Below are positions 37,322 through 50,083 of a stretch of 64,000 bases of DNA, piece by piece. The notes under the pieces are model-generated. The model was not told the DNA's origin and did no database searches. It was given only the letters and a program-made list of their open reading frames with translations. Position 1 is the stretch's first letter. Every line of letters begins with the position of its first letter. The stretch covers positions 9,675,764-9,739,763 of the forward strand of contig NC_066313.1 in NCBI RefSeq assembly GCF_022539315.1. The letters are read 5' to 3'. A program made the translations under genes and the position numbers. Source of the stretch: Serinus canaria. Taxonomy: Eukaryota; Chordata; Aves; Passeriformes; Fringillidae.

Positions 37322-40300
37322 GTGAAGAAAATTAGGATAATTGCAATAATCTCAGGGATGCACTAGGGATACTGAGTAAAAGACATTTCAGAAACCTCTA
37401 GAATGCAAAACCATGCAGAAAATAAATAGTCTGAGAAAAGGAGAGCAAAGGTATAGCATTCTTGTAATAATTAATAGTAAAGATAATAAACTATTAAACA
37501 AAAAATGTCTGACGATTTTTATGTCACATTATATAAGAAAAATAGCAAGAGAATGAAAAGTATATTCTATTTTATTCAATTTTACTATGCTCAAAAATAT
37601 CAAGATAGGATAAAAAGAAACCCACCAACACATATAAAGCTCACTCTTCAGGCATGGTAGACAGGACGTAGCAGTGGTTTAGACCCTGTCCAAAATACAA
37701 AATAATTTTTGAAGTGTACTTTCTCTTTGGCTAATCTTGCCCATTTCCCTGCTACCTTACACAAAACACTGACTACAACCTCAAAGTCTCATTTCCCAGT
37801 TTAGCAATTCCCAGCCCCCAAGGAGAGATGGGTTGCCCAAATAACTATGAGCTGAGCTGCCACCATGAGCTGGGAAGAGATCTCTGAACCTGTGAAGGCT
37901 CAGAGAGGATCAGAACCTGGCTGCAAACAGGTCTAAGGCTCATTGCAGCTTGTGCTGCTGTCAGACTAAACCAGCAAAAAAAAACAAACCAAAACCAATA
38001 AAAAAATGCACTAAAATGTTGTGGGACCAGGGTGCTTTTTTCCTTTAATGTACTTTGATTATGCAGAGAACTATATAGAAATAAATAAGAAATTTTACTT
38101 ATAAACAAGTCACTGCCATGGCAGATTCAAGCCTTTGATGGGTTTTCTACACTATCAACATCCCTTAAAAGAAACTGAAATTCCCTAAGTCATCATTGTG
38201 GAAGGAAAAATAACAACAACAAAAAGCACAAATTATAATTCAGCTTGCCCACCAAACTTCTGATTGCCTTTCCCATTATCTGGGAAAGGTCTGATATCAG
38301 GGCACTTCCAGAGATGCTGCATTTGAAGTCTGTCAAAAAAAAAAAAATCCAACCTCACACAGAGCAAGTCTGAAGCACTGCTCTCACAAAGGATGCCTTT
38401 GACCTCTGCAGGAGCCAATATCTCTTGAGGGAGGGAAGTTATGCAGTCAAGTCAAACTAAGCTCAGGATACACACTGGGTAGGCCAGGGATGGAAAAGGT
38501 ATGAAATGGTTCGGATCGATCCACAAGCACCTTTAGAGAGGGTGTTCAAGCCCTTTCATTAGATGCATTTTCTTCCCAGGCTTCAAAGAAGCACCTGTCA
38601 CAGCTGCCACCACTGCTGTGTGCAGTTGCAATGAGGCTGGAAGCAGAACACAGAGAAAAATAATAATTATAAGGGGAGAAAGGGAAGGAAAAGGTTCCCT
38701 TGTGACTAAATGAACAAAGCCTGAAAATTTAAGCTGCATAGCTGGAGAAAGGAGGAGCAAGGGGATTGACAATATGATAATATACAGCAACAGAAAGCCT
38801 GGATCTGTGACATTTTTAGACAAAGCAACTCTGTTACTGTGTAACAAGACATTTTAGTTTTCAAAGTAAAACTCCTGCAACATAGATGAGACAGCTCCAA
38901 AGAAAATGGTGGGAAGACATAGTGGACAAGTGTACGTGATGACAGATTGGCAAGAAACCTAATGAGGGACATAAAAACCTCCCCCAAATTACTTCCATAA
39001 ATAATTCTGACCAGAGAAAACTTAAAAAAATAAACTGTGAGTAAAAGCCATATTTCTAACAGCAGGGTTAATATTCTTCTGGGCAAATATTCTTTCAGAA
39101 ATAAGAAAAAAAATGTTTCTCTTTTTGGCTTCTTTGCTTACAAAAAAATTCTACATACTGATAAAATGCCAATATTATATACCAGTAAGAAAAATGTTAT
39201 TTCATAAACAGTGGACTACAAACTAGCTTTAAATATTGGAAAAGCCATAAAATCTTGAGAAACGTTTCAAGACATAATTTTAAGGCTAGCTACTGGTTTT
39301 TGTACATATCCTTGAGCATGAACTACTACAATAAAGCAACAGAGGGAGGATGTGAATCCCTGTGTAGTTTTGCTTTGTGACAAATTCATAGTCAGGGAGA
39401 AGTCCAAGTGAGACTGACATCAACTGAGTGGTGTAAAAGCTGTCCTGAGTGGACAAAGAATAACCAGCTCTGCATTTATGATGATTTTGGAGGAGGAAAT
39501 CCCACTGTAACACCTTAAGGCACTGGGATAAGGAATAGAAAGATGAAGTAGGAAGAATGAAAAGGAAAGTTCAGTTTTCAGTGCTAACTGCTTTCATTCC
39601 TTCCCTTGTTCACTTTCTTAAGATACATTTACACAGCTCAGCAAATAAGACTTTTGTCCTTGCTTGTCTTATTTGAAAACATGCAGTTCCACACACCAAT
39701 TTTTCTTATAATTTGAATACACAGGATGATTTGATTCCAGCAATGATACTTTCCTCCTCTGCAATCTCGTGCTGTGTGTAAGTTCATATCCATTCTCATG
39801 TCCAGTTTCAAGTTATGCTTGAACCTTGAGCCCCACTGGACCCTTACTACTGCTGGGTTTTGCATGCTAGATTTCGAGCTTTTATAACAAAATGACTAAT
39901 GTTTGCAGGCAAAGTGGGGGAGGAAGTGAATTGTCAAGACAAGATTGCACTGTATTATTGTACAAGTATAATGCCCTTTGCTTGTAAGAGAGGAAAATTG
40001 CTGCTGGATTTCCCTGTTGCTCAGTTTTACCAAAAAAAAAAAAAATCAATTATTTCTTTGGCCAGAGCAAAAATGATCACTCAGAGTAGAAAAGGTTTTT
40101 TGAATAATATCAAATACAACATCTGTAGAACAACACTGAAGGATGGATCACCTTTCAGAGGCAAGTGAGAGAATGACATGGCTTCACCAATTCACATATT
40201 AATGAAAGAGGTGGGGTGCCATTCCCACGGCTCACACTGAATTTCTCAAGTGTACAGGGCCATGATTGCTCCAATGCCTTAAAACCAGAACAGACTCAGA

Positions 40301-43050
40301 CCTCAGTTGTCTTTGCTGAGTTTCTTGGTTTAGATACAGATATGCATCTTATAGCTGAGGTCCACATGTTTATTCATTTTTACCTAAATGTTTACAAAAA
40401 AATCTTCAAAAAAGACACTATTGCAATAAATCCTAGTATTCAAATAAAATACTTGAAGCACTCCTGATTAAAAAAACCCACACCTTATCTGGAGATTTCA
40501 TGTTCTACAGCATGAAGATGTCATTCCCTATCTGGTATCACAATATTTTTCAAATCCTTGAGAATGAAGGAGAGACAAGAGAAGACCTGTTGTCCAAGCA
40601 AAGAGAGAGAGCTGAGGCACTCTCTGAGTTTAGGACTTGCTAAGAAATCTTGGTGGAAATAAGCTATATTGTAGGCAAACAGATCCTTGGATCAAACAGT
40701 CTTACTCATCATAGGTTATATCCTTTTATTTAAAAATTATTTTAGTACCAAAAAAAGAGAAAAAAATTATAAAAAAATGGAAAACCATCTCACACAAAAA
40801 TCATAGGTTTGTGGTTTTCATTCATCCATTTCTGTGTCTTGCAATCTATCAAGTTTACATAATATCTCAAGAAACTATCATCTAAGAGAAATAATTCAGC
40901 AGCTGTGAAAAGTAGGGCAGAAAACCTGTCCAACTAAACCAAGAATCAAGGACACTGAAAGGATCTGCCTAAAGTAAAAAATTAAATAACTAAAGAGGGA
41001 CAAATTCCTGGTGGATTTAAATTAAACAAAACCTGTGTCTAAAATGTTCCAGGAGATGACCAATATAAACTTTCCCTGCCTGAATCCTAGCATACCTAGG
41101 ATGGAATGTAAAAGTTCAAACACACAAATTCTAGCTCAGTGAGCAAAAAATGGTTCAACTTTGGCATTTACCATAATTTCCAAACTTCATACTGAGTGTT
41201 CCTAAAACACTGAGAATGCTGTTATTCTGTATAAATCATTCCTATAGCTGGACATAAAACCATCTTTGAAAAAACAACAAAAAAAATTTATAGATAATGA
41301 CACAAGCTGAGAAAGAGATTGCCTGCACTAGTAAAAGGATGACCTGCAAATTAAGAGAAGAAATAAAATGAGCAACAGCCAACAGGTATTTGTCAAGAAT
41401 AAACTTTGCCAAACACAATCCCTTTTCCTTTTATGACTCCATAATATTCTTTCCTTGGGGGAAAAGCAGTAAATGCCATATGCCTGGAGTTCAGTAAAGC
41501 AGTATCTGACATGCCCATCTCGTAAACAAGTCACAGAACTGTGTCTAGAGGAAACCACTGTGAAATAGCTGCACAGCAAAACAAGTCAACAGAAAATGGG
41601 AACTAGACCAGCTTTCTGTTAAACATCTACTCAAGTGAATGGTTGTCGAGGTTTCACTTTAAATTAGAAAGAGACATTATCAATCTGGGCTTCTTTGAAT
41701 TTGCCCCAATCTCACATAGTTTGATATTTCACAGAAGTCCAGAAGGATAGAAAGGAAAACTGGCTTTAAATTTGCATCAGGCTTGAAGAGGTTAACAAGC
41801 TCCTCGAAAGCCAGGTTTGAAATTCAAGAGGATGTTTATACTGCTTTAAGATTTACAGCAGATGATATAAGAAGCAGTAGAGTTAAACTGAACTGTGGTG
41901 AATTTAAGGTAGGTAAAATGTTTAAGGCAGGAGAACCTTTCTAATTGAAAGAAGAGTAAGCACTGGAATAAATTTCCCGGAGTAGTTTTAAAGAATGGAT
42001 CTGACAAACAGCCATGACTGTTTTGAGTCAAGTGAAGGACTAACAACCTCCTTACATCTGAGGTCCTACTTTCTATGAATCCTGAAATATAAACCCCTAA
42101 ATATTACTTCAAAATAGCCTGTGCATTATAGCAAGAGAAATGATCTATGAACAAGAAATGAAAATGCTTCTTATTCAATGATATATTTGAGTTTGATTCA
42201 AATAAAAGGGAAAGAAGTATGCCACTAACTTTCATTCCATTGTCTTCAATCAGAAAACTGAATTGTTTTGAAGATAACTTGCAAGGGTACACGGTTACTA
42301 ACACAAACATATGTCATCTGCTCATATATTATGATCTTTACTGAAGTTTCTTGCTCTGTTATGCCAGGAATCATTTGATTTGCAGTATGCATAAACAACA
42401 ATAAACTTGGACTGAATTCTCCAGCACATCCTGCAGTTGATTGTCAAACAATCTACTTCTCTGACAAGAGGTTTCCAGAGTGTACTGCAGAGAGAAATTA
42501 CATTTTTCTTGCAGATATTAATTGGCATTTAGTATCACATGACAACAAAATCTTACAAATTTTTTCAGAAAATGCTTCTGGGCTGAAAGTTCAGTATTTG
42601 ATTTACATATAATAATCAATGTGCATTCCTTGTGGGTTTTTTTTTTAATGTATCCATTATTCAATCCACTTATTGGCACACACTACAGTCCTTTGCATTA
42701 TGTTACTCCTGCTAGGAAATGTGTATTTCTGTTGCCTAGTATCAATATGAATCAGCGTAGACTTAGAGAAAAAAAATCCCTTTTACCAAAACTTCGCAGG
42801 AATATTCAACTCCATTTAAAATGACAAAACTGGTTAAGAATTTCTGTGTTTCTCCCCAGCCTGAAAATAGACCACAGAACTCTGTGATGCAGAGTATTTG
42901 AGGCAAGATATAAATATTTATAAAACTGTGTTTGGATACCAAGTCCCCAATGTATAGTACTCGTAGTACAAATGCAGAGTTTCAATTAAATTTCATTTAA
43001 TTTAGAAATGTCTTAGAGCAGCCTCTAGTAAACAGAGAAAAAGCCAAACA
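37322..43050. other. Non-coding unique AT-rich sequence
   Basis: About 5.7 kb without a recognisable gene or interspersed repeat. Two minus-strand frames of 104 and 126 codons (38533-39086) overlap each other in different frames and are Leu/Ser/Phe-rich AT-type translation. A 13-A run sits at about 40032-40044. Confidence 0.6.
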
Positions 43051-43260
43051 CATCTCACACCTGCTTGCTGTGACAATCTCGTGTATTTCTCAGAACTCTG
43101 TTCCTGGCTCTGCCAAGCCCAGGGTGCCAGGGCTCACCTGGAGCAGTGCTCCCAGTGGTGGTGGCTGAGCCACCTCTGGCCTGGGATGGAGCTCCTGGGC
43201 AGAAACACAGGTCCAAGAGCAGGCAGGGACTCCATGGGATGAGTAAGTCCATGGAGCAAA
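43051..43260. other. GC-rich patch of unknown origin
   Basis: This 210-bp stretch is visibly richer in G and C than its AT-rich flanks and has abrupt edges, the sort of contrast left by an inserted repeat or LTR fragment. I cannot match it to a family and no TG...CA termini are obvious. The 65-codon minus-strand frame over it is Pro/Gly/Ala-rich by composition only. Confidence 0.4.
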
Positions 43261-46200
43261 AGGAAATTTATTTAAACCAAAATCCTTGCTCTTGGAAGTC
43301 TAATCAAACCTGATATTTAATACTGCAATTTTAAACTATTGGTCTGTTCATTTTTTTACATTTCTTAGCTTGTTTTCTTAACCTCCCTCTGCTGCCATTA
43401 AAGGTATGCTATCTGTAAAAGAAAGGGAAGCACACCCAGTTAGCTCACAGCTGGGTTGTAAAACATTGTATCCTTCAAAATGCTAACAGAAAATCCAAAG
43501 TAAAACCAAAATAATTATCTTCTTAGTAAATATTTAGCTTCTTATTCCAAGCCCAGTGGGAAGAAGAACTGATTTCTGATAGAGAAAATTTACTCCTGAA
43601 CTCTGTTTCTGTCTTCTCCAATTTATTTGAAATTTATGAAGAACCATCCCATCTGGGTGCAGGTTGATGCCCTGTCCTTGGGGTCATTTCAATGCCCCTC
43701 TCATACAGTCTTGCAGGAAATTAAGAAAATCTAAAGAGAGCGGAACACATTTCAAAAAAAAAAAATCCTACAATAATGAATCCTGTTTCTTTTTCAGCAT
43801 CACGAGTACTGTAAGTCAAAAGAATTGTGACAGGAGGAATCAATAATTCATCAACAGCTGAAAGTGGCACATAGTGAAAAGGGCATATGTACATAAAAGT
43901 GGAAATTTTTGTGCTCATAAGGAAAGTCTGAAAGGTAGATGGGTGGATTGCTGATAAAATTGCTTTAGTAACAACAACTAAAGCAGCTCTTTGATAACTG
44001 CTCTGTAACACACCCTCATATTCCTATTAATTTATTACTTTTATTACACCAGCAACGCTGCATGTAGATTACTGTGGGTATTCAGGCCCTTTACCAAAAG
44101 AATGGTATGTGATAATTAAGGTTGATCTTGAGAGAATTAAAAACCTACAAAACAGAGTTTGCAAAGCTTTGTGTGGTTAGAAACTACGACTTCACAGTGA
44201 ACAGAAGAGGAATTATTTTTGTATTCAGGGAGACATGACTCCAGACAAATTCACACTCCTAAAAATTCAACAAGATATTTCACAATCATCCATATGGTCT
44301 TTGTGCTAATGTCACTTCACAAGCTGGCTTATAGATCTCTTATGATTATTAAAATGTGTTACTAAGCTCGTGAAATTGTGAAGACAAAAAGATCAGTTAC
44401 TGAACTTGGTGCACTATGAAGGCACATTTTAATTTCTTACCCTAACTTTCTGATTCTCAACTTTGTCATGTAACTTAAGCAAGCAAAAGATGCTACCTTT
44501 TACAGTTTGAAAAAAAATAATATTGTGCCACATGGGAAGAGCTTTGTGTGGCCTCCTTCAATAAGGAAAACAGCCTTTCAAGAATTCACTGAACTAGGAA
44601 GCAACAGGAATAAAAGGGGCCAAAAAAAAAAAACCAGCAGGAAAAGTGTTAAAAAAAGGAAAGTAACAGAGCACTTTCAGCTAGGGACTGAAATGGAGGT
44701 TATGGCATGGCCATTCCAGTGATTGAAAACATCAGGAGGTAAACCACCCAGTACCCACAGTCCTGACAGGGGCTGTGAATTTTTACTCCCTGAAACAACA
44801 GCTCTGGTTCTCCTGTCACAGGAACCCCATCTCATGGGGGAGAGGAGAAGTGTGTGCCCAAGCACAGCCCTGGGGATTGCTGCAGCAGCCTGCAAGGTCC
44901 AGGGGGATGGGGCACATTCTGTCACTGACCTTGCAGTAGCTGCTGCAGGGAACAGCAAACGCAGCACCAACACAGACACTTCTGTGTTGTACAGTCCTAA
45001 CAAGGGTGACAGGGTAAATTTGTGGTATATTTCCTGGATAATTAGTGCACTGAAATTGTTTAGTTATGTAATTTCCAAATGGAGATGCTGCTTTTACATG
45101 GGATAAGATTTTGTGCTCTTTGAGGACGTTTGCTGGTGACTTGCTCCAAAGCAAGACTCAAATGGTCAGACTGCCATGCATGACAGGAAAAGTATCCTTC
45201 ACTCATACTCTGAATTTCTCCAATCTGGGGGTATGTTTTAACCCTCTAGAATGCTGCCTAATAGAGACTAATTAATACAGGATGCAAGTATTCTGTGTGT
45301 TATATAAAATACATTTTTTTCTACTGTGCAATGAATGCTCACAATTATGATGCTGGACAATTTGAGAAAATCAAAATGAGCACAGGTCCACACAACATAA
45401 GTCAGTCTCCTAAGAGGATGTGTGCAAATGGGCAGCAAGAGAGAGGGCAGAAGTGGATGAAGGAGGCAAGAAAACCCTGTCAATTTCAGACATAAGTATC
45501 TTGGAGAACATTTCCATGACCCAACACACCAGATTTGTCTTTTTATTGGAGCAGTAGACAGAAAACTAGGAAAAAACCCTGCTAGCCAGAGGAAAGCATT
45601 CTGCAGCTACATGAGATTTGCTTTTTTTAGAGCCAATCCTTATTTCCTGGGATATGCAGCCATTCTCCCCATCAGCATCGCTGGCTGTTGTCTTACAATA
45701 CAACTTTGTGCTGACAGTCTAATTGCACCATTCTTGCATCCTGAGTGGTGGAGGTGGAGAGATGCACTTAAAAATACGTTCATGCACCATTTTATGGCTT
45801 TCAAAACCCTTCTTTCTCTTTGCTTCAAACAGAAACCAACAACACAACAAAATTGAGGCAAGTATGAGAGAATCTGAGAAGGAGGCAAGAAGTATCAAAG
45901 GGTTTTAGACACAAGTGTTTTACAGATGTTCAGCAAATAAAACCACAAAGTCTAATCAAACAAACATTTTCAGGCAGTTTATAGTCATGGGAAGAAAGTG
46001 GAAGGAGATGGGAATTTTAGCTTTGATCATTAAGCTAGTATCAAGGAGACAGCTATTTTCAATTTATATTTGAAAATTGTTTAGTTCTTGCACCACCACC
46101 CTTCAAGACTTCCACCCTTTTTGCAAAGGCAGGCTGTGGTGCACTCAGATAGAGGAGATCATTCTGGAACTCAAAAATAAGTGCTTAGTTGACTTCTGTT

Positions 46201-48448
46201 TCAGTAGTATACTAAAAGGCCTGAAGTTCAACATTACTGTGGAAAACCAAAGCTCATAACCAGGACAGTCTTTAAGTGGTTACCAAAAGCAGTGCCATCA
46301 TACATTTCAGAATTTTTTTTTCATTCCAAAAACCTTGCAAAGAGAAAAAAATTATGAAATGTTTCACTTCATTAGAATCAATGTTTGTAATTTTGTAAGC
46401 ATTTGTTCAGAAGGTTGGAAACCAGATTATATTGATCAAAACTAATAAGTGTAAGGAAAGTGAAATGATAAGAGTGCTGCATTCTTTTGCATTACATGTA
46501 TGAGCTTTTAGTGTATATTTACCCAATAATCATATTTAAAAAATAGTTTGCATTTGAATTTCTAAATCTGAATGGATCTACAAGACATTTTTCTATACCT
46601 CACCTAAGCAAAGGCAAATAACATAGCTGAAGTTCTTGAGGTCAACATCTGAATCATCTAGATATACCAAATCAATTTAGATTTATATCAATCTAAATGC
46701 AAGAGTGTCACATTTATATTTCTACAAAACTGTTATATCTTAGTGGTGCTGTGAGTTTGTTGATGTATTTTTTTTTAATCAAAAGGCTGCTCACACACTT
46801 AAACTGAGAAAGCACATGAATTGATCCTGAGCTGAAGCCTCCCAACAGAATTGTAGGAATTTTGGATTTACAGTAACAACAATCTCCTGTTCTTTCCTTG
46901 CAGAGAGCCTAAGCAGGTCTACAGTGATAGTTGTATCTTCCATTATCCTAAAATATTGGATTTTATACTGCAATTAATTGTGGGTTATAGGTAGCTAAGC
47001 AGCCTATAAATAATTTGCTCCTTCATAAGTAGTCACGTAACAAGACCTTTTGCTATTTTCTAATAAATAACAGGCATTTTCAAACTGTCATCTAAAAAGG
47101 TGGTGTGAATTCTTCACTCTGCTGATGCTTGCAAGTGCAAAAACTGAGTTTCTTTTTTGCTTAGAATGCAATGACATCCATCTTTATTTCCTTATTTTTG
47201 GTATCAGAGTGGGTAATCTCAAATATGAACAAATGATATGCAATTTATCTTTTTTATGCTAAGGAATACAGACTGGAAAGTTCTGCGGCAAATTTACACT
47301 AGTTCATAAAGCAGGATACAAGCAGTGGGGATTGATTTAAATATCTGTTTGTAAGTTTGTCAGATTTTCTTTTTTTTCATTTTAGAGAAAAGCCAAATTT
47401 AGTGCTAGCTTAGGAAATCTTCTATGCATATGAGTCATAACTGTGCAGCTGATCAGTAAGAGAATCCTGAATGGAAAGGTGAACAAAAGTTCACACATCA
47501 AGTTTTTGCACATTAAGCAGAAATAATTTCAGAAGAATATTATCTCTGACTGAAGCTGTTTGCATCCCTTCTCCAACACTTTTCTTGTTAATGCCACACG
47601 TGCAGCCTAGAGATTGGAATCAGCTCTGGGACTCAAAATTGCTACTTCAAATGCTGGAAAATACTGAAAAGAGCTCTGTGATTGCTTATGCCTAGAGGGG
47701 TATTTTAGTTTTCCTTGTCTAATCAACTTTTCTGGCTTCTTAGTACACATAAGTTGTTTTTTTCCTCTGATAGTTTGCAAGAATATTAACAAGAGGACAG
47801 GAATGTATGGCAGAAGTTCTTTGTAAGACAAGAAGAAATAAATTATCTCAACTTACATAGTTGGAGGAACACACGGTTGAAATGCAGCCCATATGCATAG
47901 TGATTATTTATAGGCATACAAATTATATTCAAAAAAGAGCCAGATGGCTTTAGCAACACATCTGCTGTCTTCAAGGCAGAACTTCTGAAGCAAACTTGGG
48001 ACATTAACTCCTATTATAGAGCAGTCAAGAACCAGTAGGGATACATTTGCTTTGTAGTCTGTAAGAGTTGTATCCTCCTACACAGAAGTTGAATTTAATC
48101 TGAACTCAGCATCAAGGCAGGCTGCAATATTTTGCATTTTAACAGGGTCATCATGCTGTTACTAACTAAATGTAAGACTGGGAAGGTAGGTCACCACTAA
48201 GGCAGAAGCCAGCCCTCACACATGCTAAGATAAGTGGTGGTTACATAAATCTTTATGCCAGCTAGCAATTCTGTATATTTTGCACTAATCTTCAGCAAAG
48301 TCACCATCCCTGAAAATCATTCAAAATCTCACTCACACTACACATTATAATTTTATTTGTTGTTAGTTAGGGTTTTTTTCCCCCTTAAGAGAGTTTCTCA
48401 TTTAAGATAATACTGAGAGGTGATTGAAAGGCATCTTAGACATAAACA
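43261..48448. other. Non-coding unique sequence with a GC-richer patch
   Basis: No gene called. A GC-richer segment at about 44740-44990 supports overlapping open frames on both strands (127 codons plus; 108 and 112 minus), mutually exclusive and without motifs. A 9-bp inverted repeat, ATTTAGATT/AATCTAAAT, lies near 46675-46699. Confidence 0.6.
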
Positions 48449-48477
48449 TTTTTATACTCACCATGTGAGTATAAAAA
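48449..48477. repeat. Short perfect hairpin (12-bp arms)
   Basis: TTTTTATACTCA (48449-48460) and TGAGTATAAAAA (48466-48477) are exact inverted copies around a CCATG loop. Stem AT-rich. It would be read as a T-tailed or A-tailed hairpin on either strand. No associated transcript is visible. Confidence 0.6.
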
Positions 48478-48957
48478 ACTGATTTATATTAATGAGGGCA
48501 GGGTAGGGGTGAAGCTAGACATCCATTAACTACATGCAAAATATGCATTGGAATATGAGGAGACAAATTGAGAAAGAGCCTTGGGAGCCCGTGCTCCATG
48601 ATTTCTAATCTCCACCTGGGTAGGCACAACTTGTGACAAGTGCTTGAGTTTGCACTTACTGCCTCTTATAGCACTATGTGCCACTCTGAGTAGTGTCATT
48701 GCTCATTTTCATTTATATTCACCTCTTTAAAAGCTTTAGCAGGAACAGAACCCACTTCTTCCCTTCTTTATCCTCCTTTTTATAAAAAGCAGCCTTAAAA
48801 CAAACAAACAGAACATTTTCATCAAAAAAAGCTGAATTCATCTTTTCTGTTAGAATGGATCCACTCCTCAGAGTGCAGCTTTGCCCAAGGCACTTTTGGA
48901 TCCTGTCTGTTTCTCTGGCAGCACAGATAAAACTGGAAGCTTGATCCACTGCACCAC
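48478..48957. other. Non-coding unique sequence
   Basis: Ordinary unique sequence; nothing supported. Confidence 0.55.
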
Positions 48958-49614
48958 ATGGATGTCCCAGAGCTGGCAGCTTCTAGGCTATGCCTTGCTA
49001 GAAGGAGGAAGGGGAGCCTCTCTGGGCTCTGTGCTGCTCGTGCTCCCAGCTGGGCACCGCAGGGCTGCAGTGGAAGCTGTGCATTCCCTCTGTGCATGTG
49101 CCAGGGGAGATGCCACTGCATCTGCAGCTCTCTGCCAGAACAGATAACTCCAGCAGCACCCTGTTTTACTGGCCCCTTGCCCAGCCTGCAATCTGGGTAC
49201 TCCTCTATCAGCAGGGTAGCAAAAGTCAGAAAGGTTCTTAGGCTGGAATATGCAGCAGGACCATGCTGCTCCTTTGTTCAGGGCAAACTGAGCTCTCCTA
49301 ATAAATGCACTGCAAATAAAATCCTAATTCTAAGTAGTAGTAGAAAAGTTAAAGCATACACAGATACTTTTCCAAGTTCAAATGTTTTCCTAAAATCTGA
49401 AAATTGGAGATATCAATGTGTTTGCTTACCTGCCTTAGGGAAGGTACTACTCCTGATATTTATGGCTACTCTCATCCCCAGATTTTCAAAAGCTTCTGGA
49501 ATGAATTCTGTGTTGTATCTTCTCTTTCCTTATGTATGTCCTTTAATTTTGTTAGGCTGCCTAATTTCATGGAAGCTCCCAATCATCCCAAATAAGCTAT
49601 TAAGAACTTGCTAG
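48958..49614 (+). other. Longest non-repeat open frame (218 codons), probably not a gene
   Basis: ATG at 48958, stop at 49612-49614. The first about 70 residues derive from a GC-rich patch (Arg/Ala/Cys-rich, for example LCLARRRKGSLSGLCAARAP). The last about 60 contain two hydrophobic stretches (around KVLLLIFMATLIPRF and LLFPYVCPLILLGCLISW) that could be read as membrane segments. The shift in character follows the local base composition, which argues against a real protein. Other frames in the same GC-rich part are open on both strands. No family is recognised, there is no CpG-island-like promoter, and no clear splice sites were identified. In 64 kb of vertebrate DNA one such frame is expected occasionally by chance. 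Confidence 0.12.
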
Positions 49615-50046
49615 GAGAGGGAGTGAGTCTGACACCTTTGAAATGCTAATTGAATTCCTTATCTGCAAAACCAATATTTGTGTTGTACAGCTCAATGATG
49701 GAGGAAAAAATAATCCATAAGCCTGATGAAATGATAAAATGCATGTGTTTAACTAAGTCATTAAAATTAAACAGTGCTTATTCTAGGTTCTTATTTCAAT
49801 TCACATGAGATGTGAAAAAAACACAAAACAAATGCTAGAGATCACAGGTCTCTGCAAGAACTCCACTGCATTTCCCTTTCAGTTGAACAAAATCAACCCA
49901 AAACTTAGATATTCCACTCTCAAGTGCAGCTTATTCTCAGCAGTGATATCACCAGCATGACTCGGACGACACTGAGTGAGTTACCCTGGGAGAACTTTGT
50001 CCTTTAAATATTTTTTTTTCTATTATCCTTTACCAGTCAAATGCTC
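49615..50046. other. Non-coding unique sequence
   Basis: Nothing recognised. Confidence 0.55.
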
Positions 50047-50083
50047 TGTCTCTCTCTCACACACACACAGACACACACACACT
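50047..50083. repeat. (TC)n(CA)n microsatellite
   Basis: TCTCTCTCTC followed by two CA runs interrupted by one AG. The minus-strand frame over it reads a CVCVCVCV repeat, an artefact. Confidence 0.9.

Noticed and set aside
43798..43810. 13-nt segment between TTTCTTTTTCAG and GTAAGT
   Set aside because: Both signals are good, but 13 nt is very short even for a microexon and nothing else supports it.
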